A model generated the notes under the pieces. The model was not told the DNA's origin and made no database searches. It worked only from the letters and a program-made list of their open reading frames with translations. Shown one piece after another: positions 1-12,333 of a stretch of 64,000 bases of DNA. Source of the stretch: Armillaria gallica (Eukaryota; Basidiomycota; Agaricomycetes; Agaricales; Physalacriaceae); the NCBI GenBank assembly GCA_037576215.1, contig JBANDB010000001.1, forward strand, positions 4,588,001-4,652,000, read 5' to 3'. The position numbers were made by a program, and so were the translations under genes. The first letter of the stretch is position 1, and each line of letters opens with the position of its first letter.

Positions 1-2
1 GT

Positions 3-1509
3 AACGACAGGAAGCTCAAGGCAATTCCAGCGCGTGCAGCACAATTTTCGCCTAATCGCTGGTCGCCGAAGGATGTGGAGAGGATGGCTTTGGAGTGCGA
101 GCTCGCTGCCCCATCGATAGACGATCAGCTGCCGCCAAAGACCGGGAGGAGGTATATAGTCGTTGGGGGAGTACGTCGTCCATTTCTTTCCTTGAAATGC
201 ACTGACGAGGCTCTAGGCAGGATTCCTGGGTGGATGGATCGTCCTGCAGCTGCTCAGACGCGGTGAAGACCCGAAGCGTATCAGAATACTCGATATTCGC
301 CCTCCCAAACGCCTGGATCTCCTCGAAGGAAAGGCAAAGGACGTACAATTCTTACAAGTCGATATTAGTGACAAGACGGCCGTTGACGCAGCTTTCAGCG
401 AGCCTTGGCCTGACAACGACGAGTCCCCGATATCAGTATTCAACACGGCCGCCAATATCCGGTTCTACGAACGGCACGCTTCTCTCATCCCGCTATCAGC
501 GAAGGTCAACATCCAAGGAGCCGAAAACATTATCAACGCGTGTCGGAAAGTCGGCGCGTCCGTCCTTGTGCATACCTCCTCCGGCTCCGTTTCAGTGCAT
601 AGCTCGTGTTTTCTGCTCTGGCCATGGCAGGAGGAGCCCAAGCATTTTGTCCAAGTCATCAACGACGACGACGAGCTCATTCCCAAAGCGCACAAAAACT
701 TCTTCTCAAATTATGGATACACGAAACGACAAGCAGAAATACTGGTGCGTGGAGCGAACGACGCGGATGGACTTCGAACAGGGTGCTTGAGGCCAGGGAA
801 TGGGATCTTTGGTGCTGGTGGAGATATGCTTTGCGGGGCGTATCTCGTCCGGAAAAGCAATCCCACATGGATACAGAACATCGTCTCGTCGTTCACATAC
901 GTTGAAAACTGCGCCCTTGCGCATCTCCTCTATGAACAGCGCCTCATTGAGTCATCCAAACTTGGCGGGCAAGCCTTCTGCATCGCTGACCCTGGCTTAC
1001 CCCCAACCTACGGCGACGTCTACACCGAACTCGAAGTCCTGGATGGAGAAGTCTTCTTTCCCCACCTTTCTCCCACCTTTATGCTCCTCATCGCCTACCT
1101 ATTCGAGTTCCTCTACCTCGCGCGCCACCTTTTAAACGCCTACGGATACCCGTTCCTTGCCAGTTTCATACCCAATATTGCTGGAGGCGATCTCGTCAAC
1201 CTCCAACCGTCTTTGTACAACTTGACGATGGTGCATCTGATTTTCGATGACTCCCGGGCGAGATTGTCGCCGGAGAAGGGAGGGCTGGGGTATAAGGGCG
1301 CTTTTACGACGTTCGAGGGGTTGTATAAGACGGCGGTGGAGCATAGACGTGGGTTGAATCGGCCGGGGGCGACGGCGAGGTCGGATGTGGCGGGAGTGAG
1401 TTTCAAGGGGATGGGGTTCATGAAGGCGCAGCGTGGGGTTGGGTGGCTGGCGGATAAGATCAAAGAGGAGGCTGGTGTTGACCCGGTGGAAGTCTTGGCA
1501 AGTTCATGA
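3..1509 (+). CDS. 3-beta-hydroxysteroid dehydrogenase-like NAD(P) sterol dehydrogenase, 5' partial
   Basis: Join 3-170 and 217-1509, with a 46-bp intron 171-216 (gtacgt...ctctag). Splicing there restores the Rossmann motif VVGGAGFLGGWI, which is why acceptor 216 was chosen over the AG at 220. The visible protein is 486 residues. It shows the dinucleotide-binding GGxGFLG, the catalytic YGYTK (YxxxK) near nt 712, and a hydrophobic stretch near nt 1078-1135. The family (extended SDR, 3beta-HSD/isomerase; ERG26 is the yeast member) oxidises 3beta-hydroxysterols or 4-carboxysterols at the ER. At about 510 residues it would be longer than yeast Erg26, so it is better called a paralogue than ERG26 itself. 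About 24 N-terminal residues lie outside the window; the paralogue at 20762 shows they form a hydrophobic anchor. It converges on LYS2 with a 255-bp gap. Confidence 0.85.
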
Positions 1510-1764
1510 TACTGCGTGGACATATAAACGTATACTGCGCTCTTGTATCATTAGCTTGTCAATGAATCGTGTCGAATCAAACCTGCTCGAACGATTGAAT
1601 GTTTATTCAGATCTGTGGTACGTCCCAATGCCGTCAAAATCATTCTCGCGAGGCGCAAATATGAAGAATAATCACTCCTCTGGCGACTTCCGTGGATATC
1701 CATACGGATGATGAAAAAATCAGGTCACTATTGTTACACTTTAGAATTTCTACAACAAACGGCT

Positions 1765-4700
1765 TTATGCGCCACTCCGACCAGCAGCTTTTACAACACC
1801 TTCTGCCAGTATCGGCAGCGTCTTGGCAGGATTTTCGATTATCGGAGAAGGCAAGAAGCCAGCTCTAACCAACCACGCGAGGTACTTGCCCATCAACTCG
1901 TCGTCCACCGTCATATTCACCCTCTCCGTGTGGGGCCTCAACACACTAGTCGTATTCGTATCGTCCAAGTCCGGGGCCTTGGTACTCGTGGGCAGGTCAT
2001 CCAGCACGAAGTGGAGGAGAGGGTACAGCGCGTTATCCTGCACCTCCATGACATGCTGCTCGAGCTTCCTCCGCCAGACAAGGTACTCGCATTGTTCGGT
2101 GGGGAAGCCGTACTGGGTGAGGGAGGAGAGCATGCCGTTGAATGTGGGGAGCGGCCGGGCGGTGATGTGCATGACCGAAAGGGCTGCATCGGGTAGAGGG
2201 GAAACTGTCGCGAGGGAGGTGCATAACGCGACGTGGTCTACAGGAACCATGTTGACGGTGTTGTTCATATCGGGAACGAGTCCGAGTTGGATACAACCCT
2301 TCACCATACGCCAGATGAAGTCGTCGGTGTTCGTAACTGGGGTGAAAAAAGAAAAAAGAAAATGAGTGTGCGCCTAAATGATACAGAGGAGGACGTACCG
2401 GCACTTTGAGAATCGCCGACTACATAACCTGGTCGCACGATATGCCCCCTCAACCCTCTCCGCCCAGCTTCGAAAAGAAGCTTCTCAGATACCCACTTGC
2501 TTTGCCCATACCCTGTTTTCAGGGACGCTCGAGCACCTTCTAGGTCATCGCTTTCGGGTACTCCTTGGTGATTTGAATCAGTCAGTGATTCCGAAAGGCG
2601 GACGTAGTGCTCAGTATCGATAGCTGATGTAGAGGATACGAAGACAACGAGCTTTTTCTTCCCGGTCGATGCAAGCTCGATAGCAGTCAAAGTGGAAATA
2701 ACGTTCGCCGCCCTAAGTTTCTCGTACGGATAAACCCAGTGCACCTACCTCGACCGTCAATAACATGAAGAGAGTCAAAACAAGATACGAACCAAAGCAC
2801 CGTTATGCAGGATAGCGTCAGCTTCGTCTGCCACTCTGTTCCACTCCTCTTTTCCCAAACCGAAGTTGTCCAAACTCAAGTCCCCAGTTAGGACCTCCAG
2901 CCGCCCAGAAGTCACCCACTCGTCATCCCATACTCCTCGATCCGTTGACCCTTCTTTCAACCTAGCCAACGCTTTATCGCGATCACTCGCCCGGACAAGA
3001 CAGATGACTTTTTTAACCCTTTCACGCCGCAAAAGTAAATCGCGCAGTACGAACGCGCCCAAGAATCCAGTTGCACCAGTGAGGAAGACTGTAATCGGCT
3101 TCGTGGCGAAGTCTGAAGGAAGCGGCGCGTAGGTCTCCTGCAGCTTGGGTACCAGCTGGTCGTAATCCTTGCCATACTCGATGGTCGTGACGATTTTTTT
3201 CTGAGGGACGCCAAGGAAATCGTTTTGGAGCGGGGTGATAGGTTCCTTGTACGTCAGTCCCAAGTCGGCATTACGCAGTGCCTCAACAGCTTTGACGAGG
3301 CCAGAGATAGTGGGTTCGTCAAAGATCAGCCCTAGGGGAGCATCGACTACGAAGGTTTTGCGTATCTCGAAGATGAGACGTGTAGCAAGAATGGAATGCC
3401 CGCCGAGATCGAAGAAGCTTTCTTGTAATGGTAGGGGGTGAGATGCGTTCGGAAGTATTTTGGACCAAAGCTCGCGCATCTTCTCTTCCGTCGACGTCGC
3501 CTTGCCAGTAGCAGGGGCGGCGGTCGCAGATTGAGCAGTATCGGGGAAGGGTAGGGCGGGCTTGTCGATCTTGCCATTAGGGTTGAGCGGCATACGCTTC
3601 AATGGAACGAAAACTATGCCGTGTGTCAGTGTCATCGTGGTATGAGGGGATAGACGACCTACGGGTGGGGATACTATAGCTAGGCAGTTTCTTCTTGAGA
3701 TGCTCTCGAATGTCTTTGATCAGTCGCCGGTACTTCCTAATGCCATGAACAAGTCCCTTGGGACCTTCGTCATCAGTGATGTCGCTTGCGAACTCATCGA
3801 GTTTATCGCCGCCCAAAGGAACGAAGTAACTAACAAGGATCTTTTCCTCATCTTTATCGCGCTTCACCAGCGTGACATTCTCTCGAATAAGATGATGTTG
3901 GCTAAGATGGGTGTCAATCTCTCCAAGTTCTATTCTGAACCCGCGAATCTTGACTTGGTCGTCAGCGCGTCCTGTGCACTCCACTATGCCATCTGGCATG
4001 TATCGCCCCAAATCACCGGACCGGTACATCCGGTCCCGTATGCCCTTCCAGTGCCTAGCCTCAGGCCCTGGAAGTGCGTTGTTTAGAGGTTGCTTGATTG
4101 TGTCCTTCCTCGGCGGTGCAGAAGCCGAGAACCAATTCGTGACGAACTTTTCCGCAGAAGAATCGGCATCGAGGTAGCTCTCCGCCAAGCCACCTGAACG
4201 AACGTAAATCTCGCCGACTTCACCAATGGCGCATGGGATGTTCTTGTCGTTCCTGTTCACAACCAGAAGCTGTACATCAATCATTCCTTCACCCGCAGGC
4301 ATGATGTCCTTCTGAGTGGCAAGGAAAGTGGGATCCACGGAGACGGGTGGTATGGCGAAGTAGGAAACCGCCCGTTGAGTCTCGGTCGTACCGTACATGT
4401 TGATGATGCAAACGTTAGCAGCCAAAGACTGGAGCCGGAGACAATCACGCTTGGTGAGGACATCGCCGACGAAGAAAGCGTTACGAAGCGACGGGATTTG
4501 ACGCGTCGCTTGCGCTGAGAGTAGCTGCCCCATAGCTGGCGTCAAATGAGTGATAGTTACTTCACTTTCAGCCATCCATTCCGCCAATCGTCCGGGAGTT
4601 CCTATATCATCGGCTGTGGGAACATGTAATTGGGCACCAAAGAAAAGAGGAGTAAACACTTTTCGCGACATCAGAACATATCCCATTGAGTATCAGGAAA

Positions 4701-6310
4701 ATCACGTACTGTCGCGTTGGATCGGATCATGAGCAATTCCACTAAGCATAGTGAACTTGGAATTCTCATTGAGGCCAAAACGTTTACCCATCCAAGGAAA
4801 GAAGTGTGTCAGACTGAAGTGACGTCCCCTCACGCCCTTGGGGATGCCGGTACTTCCGCTAGTGAACGACAGTGTACCGATGCTATCGGGACCAAGGACT
4901 ACGTTCGGATCTGTCTCAGCCAAATTGGATAGGGAGTGTAAGATATCGATGTCGTCTTGTCCAGCGCCACCAAATATAGCACCATCGGGCTTAATCTCCA
5001 ATGCAGGCACCTCTACACGGATTTTGAGATCTGTGGAGATGAATTCGCGCACGGACGGAGCAATGACGCCAGCCCCCTTGAGGACGATCAGGCCGCGTGG
5101 TTGAGTAACACGGAGGTAGATGATCTGACGCGAAGCAGGATACGCAGGATCTATGGTTGACGCTTTTAGAAGAAAAGAAGAGAACGAGGCGGAAATAGTA
5201 ATGACCAATTACAGAGAACGTTGCTCCTGCTTTCAACACGGCCATTACAGCCACCACGAGATCCACGCTGCGATGAGCATACACCATAACGACCTCTTCC
5301 CGTTGGATACCCCCTTTGAGCAGATGGTGCGCCAAGATGTTGGAAGCTCGTCTTATTGCTCCATACGAGTAGGTGATCTTCTCCTGTGGATCTGAAAGCG
5401 AAAGCGCTGGTAGACTTTGAATAACACACGGCCGATCCGGCCATTCACGGGCATTTCGTGAGAATACATCGGTGATAGCACCCTTCCAGTCGCACCAATT
5501 GAGGTTAGCGGTGGGGTCTGGGAGTTTTTCCCGTTGAGCGGGAGTTAACAGTGGGATAGCGCCAATGGGTGCAACTGGATTGGATGATACTCGACGGAGA
5601 AAACTCGATAATTGGTCGACGATGGTAGTGATACGAGCGTGGGTGAAAAAGAGAGAGTTGTAGAGTATACGGAGGGAAATACGTGGGGCAATCGATGCAC
5701 GAGAAGATGCCGGCGGCCGTGTCACGAAGATTGTAAGATCAGAAGTCAAGCTTGTAGATCGTATAAAGTTTTCCATCGGTTGGTCCGTTTCATCGAAAAA
5801 GCGGACTCGGAAGAGAGGGCCCTCTAATAGTGGATCCCGATTCTTGTACAAGGCATTGGTGATGGCCTCAAATGGAATAGCAATTGACTCTGCCTCCTGC
5901 TCGATCTGTTGCACTCTACGGACAATGGCCCAGAAGGGATCCAAGGGATCGACTGAGATACGGAGAACGAGAGGGTCCTTGGCAGACGCAGAAGATGATC
6001 CTATCACGATATCTGTCTCTCCGGTGTAGCGGTGCAAAAGGACGATGAATGTAGCTAATAGGAGATGGAAAGCTGACGGTCGTTTGGAATCCTGATCATC
6101 CTCTTCATCTGAATCTCCATTCTCATCGTACAGCGCCAATTTCATGAGGGAAAGGGAGGCATGGTCGGAAAGCTCTGCCAAGTGAGCGGCCTCGACAAGC
6201 TTGTTGCCGCCTACAGGTCGTGGGTAGTCGGTAGGCAACGAAATCGAAGGCAGATTTTGCAGCCTTGCGATATTTTGGGCCAGGCGCTCCTCCATCGTCA
6301 ACGGCGCCAT
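1765..6310 (-). CDS. LYS2: L-2-aminoadipate reductase (alpha-aminoadipate reductase)
   Basis: Six exons on the minus strand: 6310-5206, 5150-4710, 4658-3663, 3613-2793, 2744-2399, 2336-1765. The five introns are 48-62 bp, GT-AG, and all join in frame, giving 4281 nt and 1426 aa, the normal LYS2 length. The enzyme activates, tethers and NADPH-reduces alpha-aminoadipate to the semialdehyde in fungal lysine synthesis. Seen: adenylation motifs [11 protein letters not shown] (about residue 465), [16 protein letters not shown] (604), [13 protein letters not shown] (728) and NPNGKIDKP; carrier site [10 protein letters not shown] with the phosphopantetheine Ser near 921; reductase GATGFLGAF and YGQSK (YxxxK). 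The [12 protein letters not shown] block is characteristic of Lys2 rather than generic NRPS-like reductases. The start [11 protein letters not shown] was chosen because a 5'-UTR intron ends 4 nt upstream. A decayed duplicate lies at 25155-27101. Confidence 0.96.
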
Positions 6311-6314
6311 GGTC

Positions 6315-6369
6315 CTAAGAAGAGAAATCTCAGTCTTGAATAGTGAGTAGAACACAGAAAATGACTCAC
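6315..6369 (-). promoter_or_regulatory. 5'-UTR intron of LYS2 with Gcn4-type TGACTCA
   Basis: On the minus strand, GTGAGT at 6369-6364 and TTCTTAG ending at 6315 bound a 55-bp candidate intron that finishes four bases before the ATG. The plus-strand heptamer TGACTCA (6362-6368) is a perfect Gcn4/Cpc1 core, and ATGACTCA matches eight bases of the consensus. It overlaps the splice donor, so it may be coincidence; general amino-acid control of lysine genes makes it plausible. Confidence 0.45.
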
Positions 6370-6370
6370 T

Positions 6371-8066
6371 GCTCAGAAAAAAGATACGTCGGATTTGTTC
6401 GGCCGAGCCCAACAGTCGCGTGATGTCACACATCACGAGAGTGGCAATGTCACGCTTCATCTGGTTTGTTCCTACACTCACCTAAGTGTGAGTACTGTAT
6501 GCGACTTTGTCTGTCTTGGTCTCATCTTCTGCGGGAGGATGGCTCGATGTGCTTCTGAGGCGCTCTGTTCAATGCTAAGGGCCATCTCTGGTGTAAATGC
6601 CACCGAAACGTACAACCCGTGGTAGCGGAGGCACTCTTTACCTATCCTAGAGCCCCGTTTCTTTCTGGTTGGACTGGCGATAATGTTTCGTCCGCCACCA
6701 CTGTGATCAGCTCAAGCTTGCGGTGTAAAACCGGGCTTATGCATCCGAGACTTACGACGCGGAGCAAATTACACCCAGAACGACTGCGATAGGCCAACGG
6801 AAGGAGCTTGTTTACGCTATGCAACGGCTCGGGTGATGTAGTCAGATTCACCAACCATTCCAACGTGGGCATCTATGGATATCCTCGGAGTTTCTGAGAG
6901 TAGTCCATGGGCAACAACGTGCCATCTTTTCAAGGGGAAAGTCGGTTATTAGCTCGCAGCAAGTGGGCATCTCCAAAGTGTGCGCAAAGAAGCTAAACAA
7001 TTGCTACCTGGGAACGGCTTTTGTCACAACGTGAAACGCATGTGTTATGGACAAGGACGTTTTACGTTTGCCAGATCACCTACCGGCCCCAGGAGAGTGC
7101 GCTACCAAAGTGGTACAAGAAAGGGTGAGGAAAGCCGCCGTTCACCTCGTTTTCTTTCGTTCTTGTGCTTCGCTTGCGCGATCTTGTCACAATGATTCTC
7201 ACACCGTCAAACCATGCGTACGTTCGTGCTACAAACAAACCTTTCACGCTTAGCCTATTTGGCATGTTCCTTTTAATCATCCACAGGCAATTGGCACCAA
7301 ATGAAATGTGCTCTGACGGAAACTTTCAGTTCATCCCCCTAGGAAACGATTAAAGATGGTCGTCTTCGGAATTGAAGAGTCTTCCGGCTAGAGGGGACCA
7401 CGTTAATGGCGCACTCAACTTAGATCATGATCAAGGTGGGACTTTCCCGGATCTACGGGAGAAAAAAACCGCAGCTAACGGCGAAAGATAATGACCCAGG
7501 GCGTATCGAAAGAGGCGTGTCGTGTCTGCCGCATGATTGAACCCCATTTTTTTCTCCGTATGCCTTGGTCATGAATCTATTCTCACGATCATACGACGCT
7601 TACTATAAAATTTCCAGGCGGATCTTGACGCGTGCATACATTAACGCTGATGATTAACGACGTATTCACTGCAACAACAAAAAGGCTTCAGGACACGGGC
7701 AAGCTGGCACTTGGTGAGATGAAGTTGATTAAGCAAAAAACTTGCTGCCTTCCGTTTATTAAATTTAAGGTGATCGTGTTTTTCCTTCCATCCGATGTAG
7801 GCTCATTCGAAGACTTCAGTACGTACGATTGGCATTCCTACGCCTTTCCGGGGCCGGCAGATTGTTGAAGCGTTCCACAGGCCCTTTCCACGTGGCGGCA
7901 ATACCGTCGGCCCAGTTTCGACGGCTACGATCATATCTCGGTCCTCATCGGACGACCCATACGTTTTTGAGTACTTCATAGGGTCCGTGGTATCTCTATG
8001 ACTCCAGGCCCCCTTCACCTGCTCTGCCTCGGCCTACTGACGAGTACCTGACAATTTCTCCTCGCG
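6371..8066. other. intergenic, LYS2 / MFS transporter
   Basis: 1.7 kb between the divergent LYS2 and transporter genes. Only short open frames without recognisable motifs or splice-linked continuation were found. It presumably holds both promoters. A TATA-like ACTATAAAATTT occurs near 7602. Confidence 0.5.
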
Positions 8067-10348
8067 ATGACGCCTTCCCCCGCTATGAGCCCCGCTGCCC
8101 CAGACACTCGGAACATATCCTCCACGGATGTGCAAGAAGCCAGGACCCCGGAGGATGATGACCGCTCTGTCATTTCGCAGACGATTGAAGACGTCGTCAT
8201 AGATATCGAGCATATGCCCGTTCATGACGATCCACGGAAGTGGTCAAGACTTCGCAAGGTGACTTTCCTAGGTTGTTGTTCGACCACTGCTTATGCCGTT
8301 ACGGTTCAGAACTTCATACTGGCTGTGATATGTTCGGGTTCAATGATCGCCGGTTTTGGCGCTAGTATACAAAATCGTGAGTTCGTCTAGATAATTGTTT
8401 TTTCTAATTTGCATTGACAAGATATGCAGCTGCGAACGAAGAGATGGAGAGGGACCTACCTGCAACAAGTGGAGAGATAAGCTTGAGCGTATCTCTGTTC
8501 ATCCTCATGCAAGGGGTTACTCCCCTTCTTTGGAGTTGTATCAGTGAAGTGAAAGGCCGCCGGGTACGTTGAATTTCCATTCGTCTACTTATCTATTTGA
8601 TGGTGTCCAGTTTGTCTACCTCATATCGCTTCTCATATTCACTGTTGGCTCGATTGTCGTCGCCACGAGCAACACTATTGGTTTGCGAGTCTTCTTCTTT
8701 GTTTCTTGCTTCATGTATTCATTTGGTGCTCAGAGTGATAGGAATGCGCTGCGTGCAAGCACTGGGGTATGTGATGTTTTTTTATTGCCGTATTTTTTGC
8801 TCACTCTACTCAGGTCAAGCGCTGTTATGACCATTGGTACAGCTAGCCTTGCGGATATCTTTGACCCAGTGGAAAGGGGTGCAAAAGTGAGCGTGCTTTT
8901 ATCACAGTTGCATCGTGCTGAATATTTCTCATTTGAGATGGGCATATACTACATTTCCCCTTTACTTGGACCATCTCTAGGTCCCGTATTTGGTGGGATT
9001 CTTACGACGGCATTCAGCTGGCGTGCCCCGTTTTGGTTCCTGGCCATCCTGGCCGGCACTGTTTTTCTGTGCTTTCTATTCTTTTTCAAAGATACTTTCC
9101 GGCAGGAACGGAGCTTCGCGTATCAGACGGTGCTGAAGCGTCTTCTGAAAGAGCGAGCGGAAGACTTGAGGAGGGAGGAAAAATTGCAGACGAAGTTGGC
9201 GGAACGAACTGAGACGAAGGAAACGGCAGACCCTATTGCGACTGTTGACATAGAGAAGCAGGAGCCAACGTCGCAAGCTGATTCTTTGGCTCTTCCTCCC
9301 ATAAAGCTCACCCTGAAGGACGTCGCTCCTATTGAAACATTATGGCTGGTCATCCGGCGGTGGAACAACTTCATACTCTTGTTGGCGTCTGGTAAAGTAA
9401 CCATCACAGCAGTAAAGAAACCGCGTCTGATCACTTCACGTTTAGGTATACTATTCTCGTACTGCTTTACTGTGCTATATACGACTTCTCGTACCCTGGC
9501 GAATGCCTACGGATATGATGCGCTATTCACAGGCCTCGTGTTACTCTCTTTCGGACTGGGTTTGCCGACGTTTTCTTCTTACTCCCCGCGTATTTTTCGG
9601 AACTAATACGTATGTCGTACAAGGTTCTATGGTGGGAAGTATATTCGGAGGCCGCTACTCTGATTACGAGTTAGCAAGGCTTACAATGGAGAATGGCGGT
9701 CGAAGCTACCCGGAGGTAAGGCATTATTTCTATGACAATTGAAATTGGAATACTCATTGTCTTCCTATAGATGCGCCTCAACAGCACATTGCATGGACTT
9801 TGGCTTTTCCCTGTTTCCGTTGTAGGATTCGGGTGGGTGCTAGAGCAACATGTGCACATTTCGGCAGTGTGCATGATGTTGTTTCTATCCGGAGTATTTG
9901 CCATGTAAGTAGTCCCAATTGAAACGATATATTCTTCTAACAGTTCTGCGGTAATTTAGCTCCATCTTTTCGAGCGAATTGGCGTACCTTGTAGATGCAA
10001 ACGTAGGTCGTTCATCCAGTGCTGTCGCTTTTAACAGTCTTTTCCGTGGAATTGCGGCTTTTATTGCGGTGGAGGTTGCGGTACCCGTTCAGGTTGGTTG
10101 CGTATTCTTTCTGCATGACATTCTTAGAACTTACAACACCCGCCCAAGGACGCACTTGGCGATGGTACGTTTCATGCTTGATAGCATGTATGTTTGCTTA
10201 TTGGTCAAATGTAGGCTTGATGTACACCGTATTTGCCATTGTACAGGTGATTAGTGGACTATTGGTATTACTGGTAAGAGCAAAGGGGGAGAAGTGGAGA
10301 AATCGAGCAGAGGCCCGCGAAGCTCGGGAAGCCTTAGCGGCTATGTAA
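8067..10348 (+). CDS. MFS drug:H+ antiporter (DHA1-type) transporter
   Basis: Twelve exons: 8067-8376, 8430-8563, 8611-8684, 8734-8766, 8814-8886, 8938-9391, 9446-9559, 9624-9715, 9771-9904, 9960-10092, 10128-10164, 10215-10348. The sum is 1722 nt, in frame throughout, 573 aa. A plasma- or vacuolar-membrane exporter is inferred. Seen: a charged cytosolic N-terminus of about 65 residues, a motif-A-like EVKGRR after TM2, RCVQALGSSAV in TM4, SPLLGPSLGPVFGG in TM5 (antiporter motif C-like) and a long charged central loop (RLLKERAEDLRREEKLQ) before TM7. Intron 3 (8685-8733) is best read as GC-AG; the canonical alternative 8681-8741 also keeps frame but removes four membrane residues. The penultimate intron, 10093-10127, is only 35 bp. 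Family call is firm; substrate unknown. Confidence 0.88.
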
Positions 10349-10783
10349 CGCTGACCCGTCATTTTAGAGAATCTTGCTTCACGTAGTCCGAAACGTTCGA
10401 TAATGGCCTAGTACAATTTTATAGAGTTCTTTTTTCTGTGAAGTTCGCAAGGCGGTCGAGGCATGACGCGTAATGTCACATCACGGGAAAATTAAGTCAC
10501 GTATTCCCTTTGTCAACAACCACCATTAGGACGCGTCAAATCCATGATCCCAGAAAGCTTTGGCCATATTCGCGGATACGAAACCTATGTTCAAAAATGA
10601 TGCTATAGTCAGGACTTCCTTGATCTGAGGCGATACCAAAGATCACATGAGACCAGTCACACTAGTAAAAGCTTCTTGACCGGCGCCCTGTTCCGGTGAA
10701 CTGGCTATCTGATTATCCCGGCAAAGAAGCGACGGTGAGAATTCAGTTGATCAGTTCCTCTCTCGTATCTGTTCACAGCCATC
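10349..10783. other. intergenic, transporter / dehydrogenase
   Basis: 435 bp with no coding signal seen. It presumably contains the terminator of the transporter gene and the promoter of the dehydrogenase gene. Confidence 0.5.
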
Positions 10784-12333
10784 ATGGAGGCAGTATACTA
10801 TCACGGAGTGCGTATCGTTACTCGCGATCATGCCTTTGCTGAACGGAAACTCTAGGCCAACAATTTGGAGATCATAACTACGTCGATTCCCCTGATTGAA
10901 GAAGACGAGGTTTTGATCAAGAGTTGCGTTTTTTATGCAGAACTTGACGAATGATTAATGTTGCCTGTAGTTGCGTGTTGCGGAGTATGTGGAACTGATC
11001 ATCATATCAGCCAAGGTAAAGGCCAACAAAGAGTATAATGCATCAAACTAACCGCCGCACGAATAATAGGAGAGTTCATCACCAAGTTTCCAGTTAGTCC
11101 GAAACCGCATCGCTGTCCTTTCCTGTAGTCAACAACTCCCTTCAGCTCACGCCTGGTCATGAAATGGTCGGAAGGATCGCCAAGGTTGGCCGATCCGTCA
11201 AGGGCTTTGTGGAAGGAGATCGCGTCGTAGCCGATCCCGGAATCACTGTACGCGAATTTTTCTGCTTCGACTGGGTACTGACAGTTTTGTTTTAGTGTGG
11301 CAACTGCTTCTACTGTCGCCGGGGTACATCCTTATTGTGCGAAAACTTTGAATCTTTGGGGTGCACTGTCGCAGGTGGCTTCGCAGAATACGCTGTTGCG
11401 TCCGTAATCCTGCTAGCTCTAACATAGAGTCATCTTAATTATTCGTCGCGCAGTCATCAGAAGAAGGTCTACAAGATTTTTAACCTTACCGACGAGGAAG
11501 CTACTCTCGTCGAGCCCGCGTCTTGTGCCATTCATGGCGCTGACAAACTGAATCTTCCAGTTGGATCGGAGGTTCTGATTCTTGGGTCAGGACCAACGGG
11601 TCGGAGTTTTGATATCGCATTGTCTTCCTCGATGTTGATAAACATATTTTAGGCCTAATCCTTTCTCAGCTGCTCAAGGTCGACGGTGCATCCAAAGTCG
11701 TCATCGCAGCCAACAAGGGTATCAAGACTCGCATCGCCAAAGAGCTCGGAGCTGCAGATGAGTATATCGAATTGGACCGCGAGAATCCCCAAGCGCAGTG
11801 GGATAAGATTAAAGTTGACTATCCCTATGGCTTTGATGCAGTGGTGGGTGGTTTGCTTTGCAGATAACCCTTTTTAGATTTCTCATTCGATATGCTCCTA
11901 GGTCGAAGCTACTGGATCAGAGAAGGTTGCCAACGATGCGATCAATTATGTTCGACGGGGCGGTACTCTAATGATTTACGGAGTCTACGCTAATGCTGAC
12001 CGCGTTCACTGGTCGCCGTCCAAAATCCTCGGGGATGAAATTCGCGTTAAATTGTTCTTTACTTTGGTGTTTCGATGCAAGGCTCATACGTATTCTTTAG
12101 ATTATCGGGTCCTTCGCTCAAACGTATTGCTTCCCTCGCGCCGTGGCTTACTTGGACAGCGGAAAGATTAATGTGAAAGGGATGGTACGTCAAATCTGTC
12201 GGGGGTTTGACTAGTTCTGACTTTGCGGTCCTAGGTAACAGATGCCTTCGAGATCAAGGATTTCCAAAAGGCGCTTGATAAGATGAACAGCAAGAAGGCT
12301 CTCAAAGTAATCATCAAGCCGGCTCAGAGATAG
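10784..12333 (+). CDS. zinc-dependent medium-chain (alcohol/polyol) dehydrogenase
   Basis: Eleven exons: 10784-10807, 10856-10922, 10971-11015, 11070-11092, 11146-11247, 11296-11403, 11461-11599, 11653-11843, 11902-12045, 12101-12184, 12235-12333. Total 1026 nt, in frame, 341 aa. No open frame longer than a few dozen codons survives unspliced, so the gene is easy to miss. Seen: catalytic-zinc Cys in CGVCGTDHH and His-Glu in PGHEMVG; structural-zinc lobe [21 protein letters not shown] nucleotide-binding turn; FDAVVEATG. The organisation matches sorbitol/arabitol/butanediol-type dehydrogenases that oxidise secondary alcohols with NAD(P)+. The acceptor at 11460 rather than 11450 was required to keep frame into [14 protein letters not shown]. 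Substrate cannot be told from sequence. Confidence 0.9.

Noticed and set aside
230..790. 186-codon plus-strand ORF
   Set aside because: Out of frame with the 3beta-HSD exon 217-1509, which carries the Rossmann and YxxxK motifs.
1765..6310. NRPS-like (A-T-R) secondary-metabolite synthetase with adjacent 3beta-HSD and MFS genes, i.e. a biosynthetic cluster
   Set aside because: The signature blocks ([31 protein letters not shown]) and 1426-aa length are those of LYS2, a primary-metabolism gene; the neighbours are generic and no core or tailoring enzyme set is present.
8685..8813. Reading the MFS frame straight through 8685-8813 (FFFVSCFMYSFG...)
   Set aside because: This stretch is open by chance but interrupts the conserved TIG..GMRCVQALGSSAV sequence; two short introns restore it.
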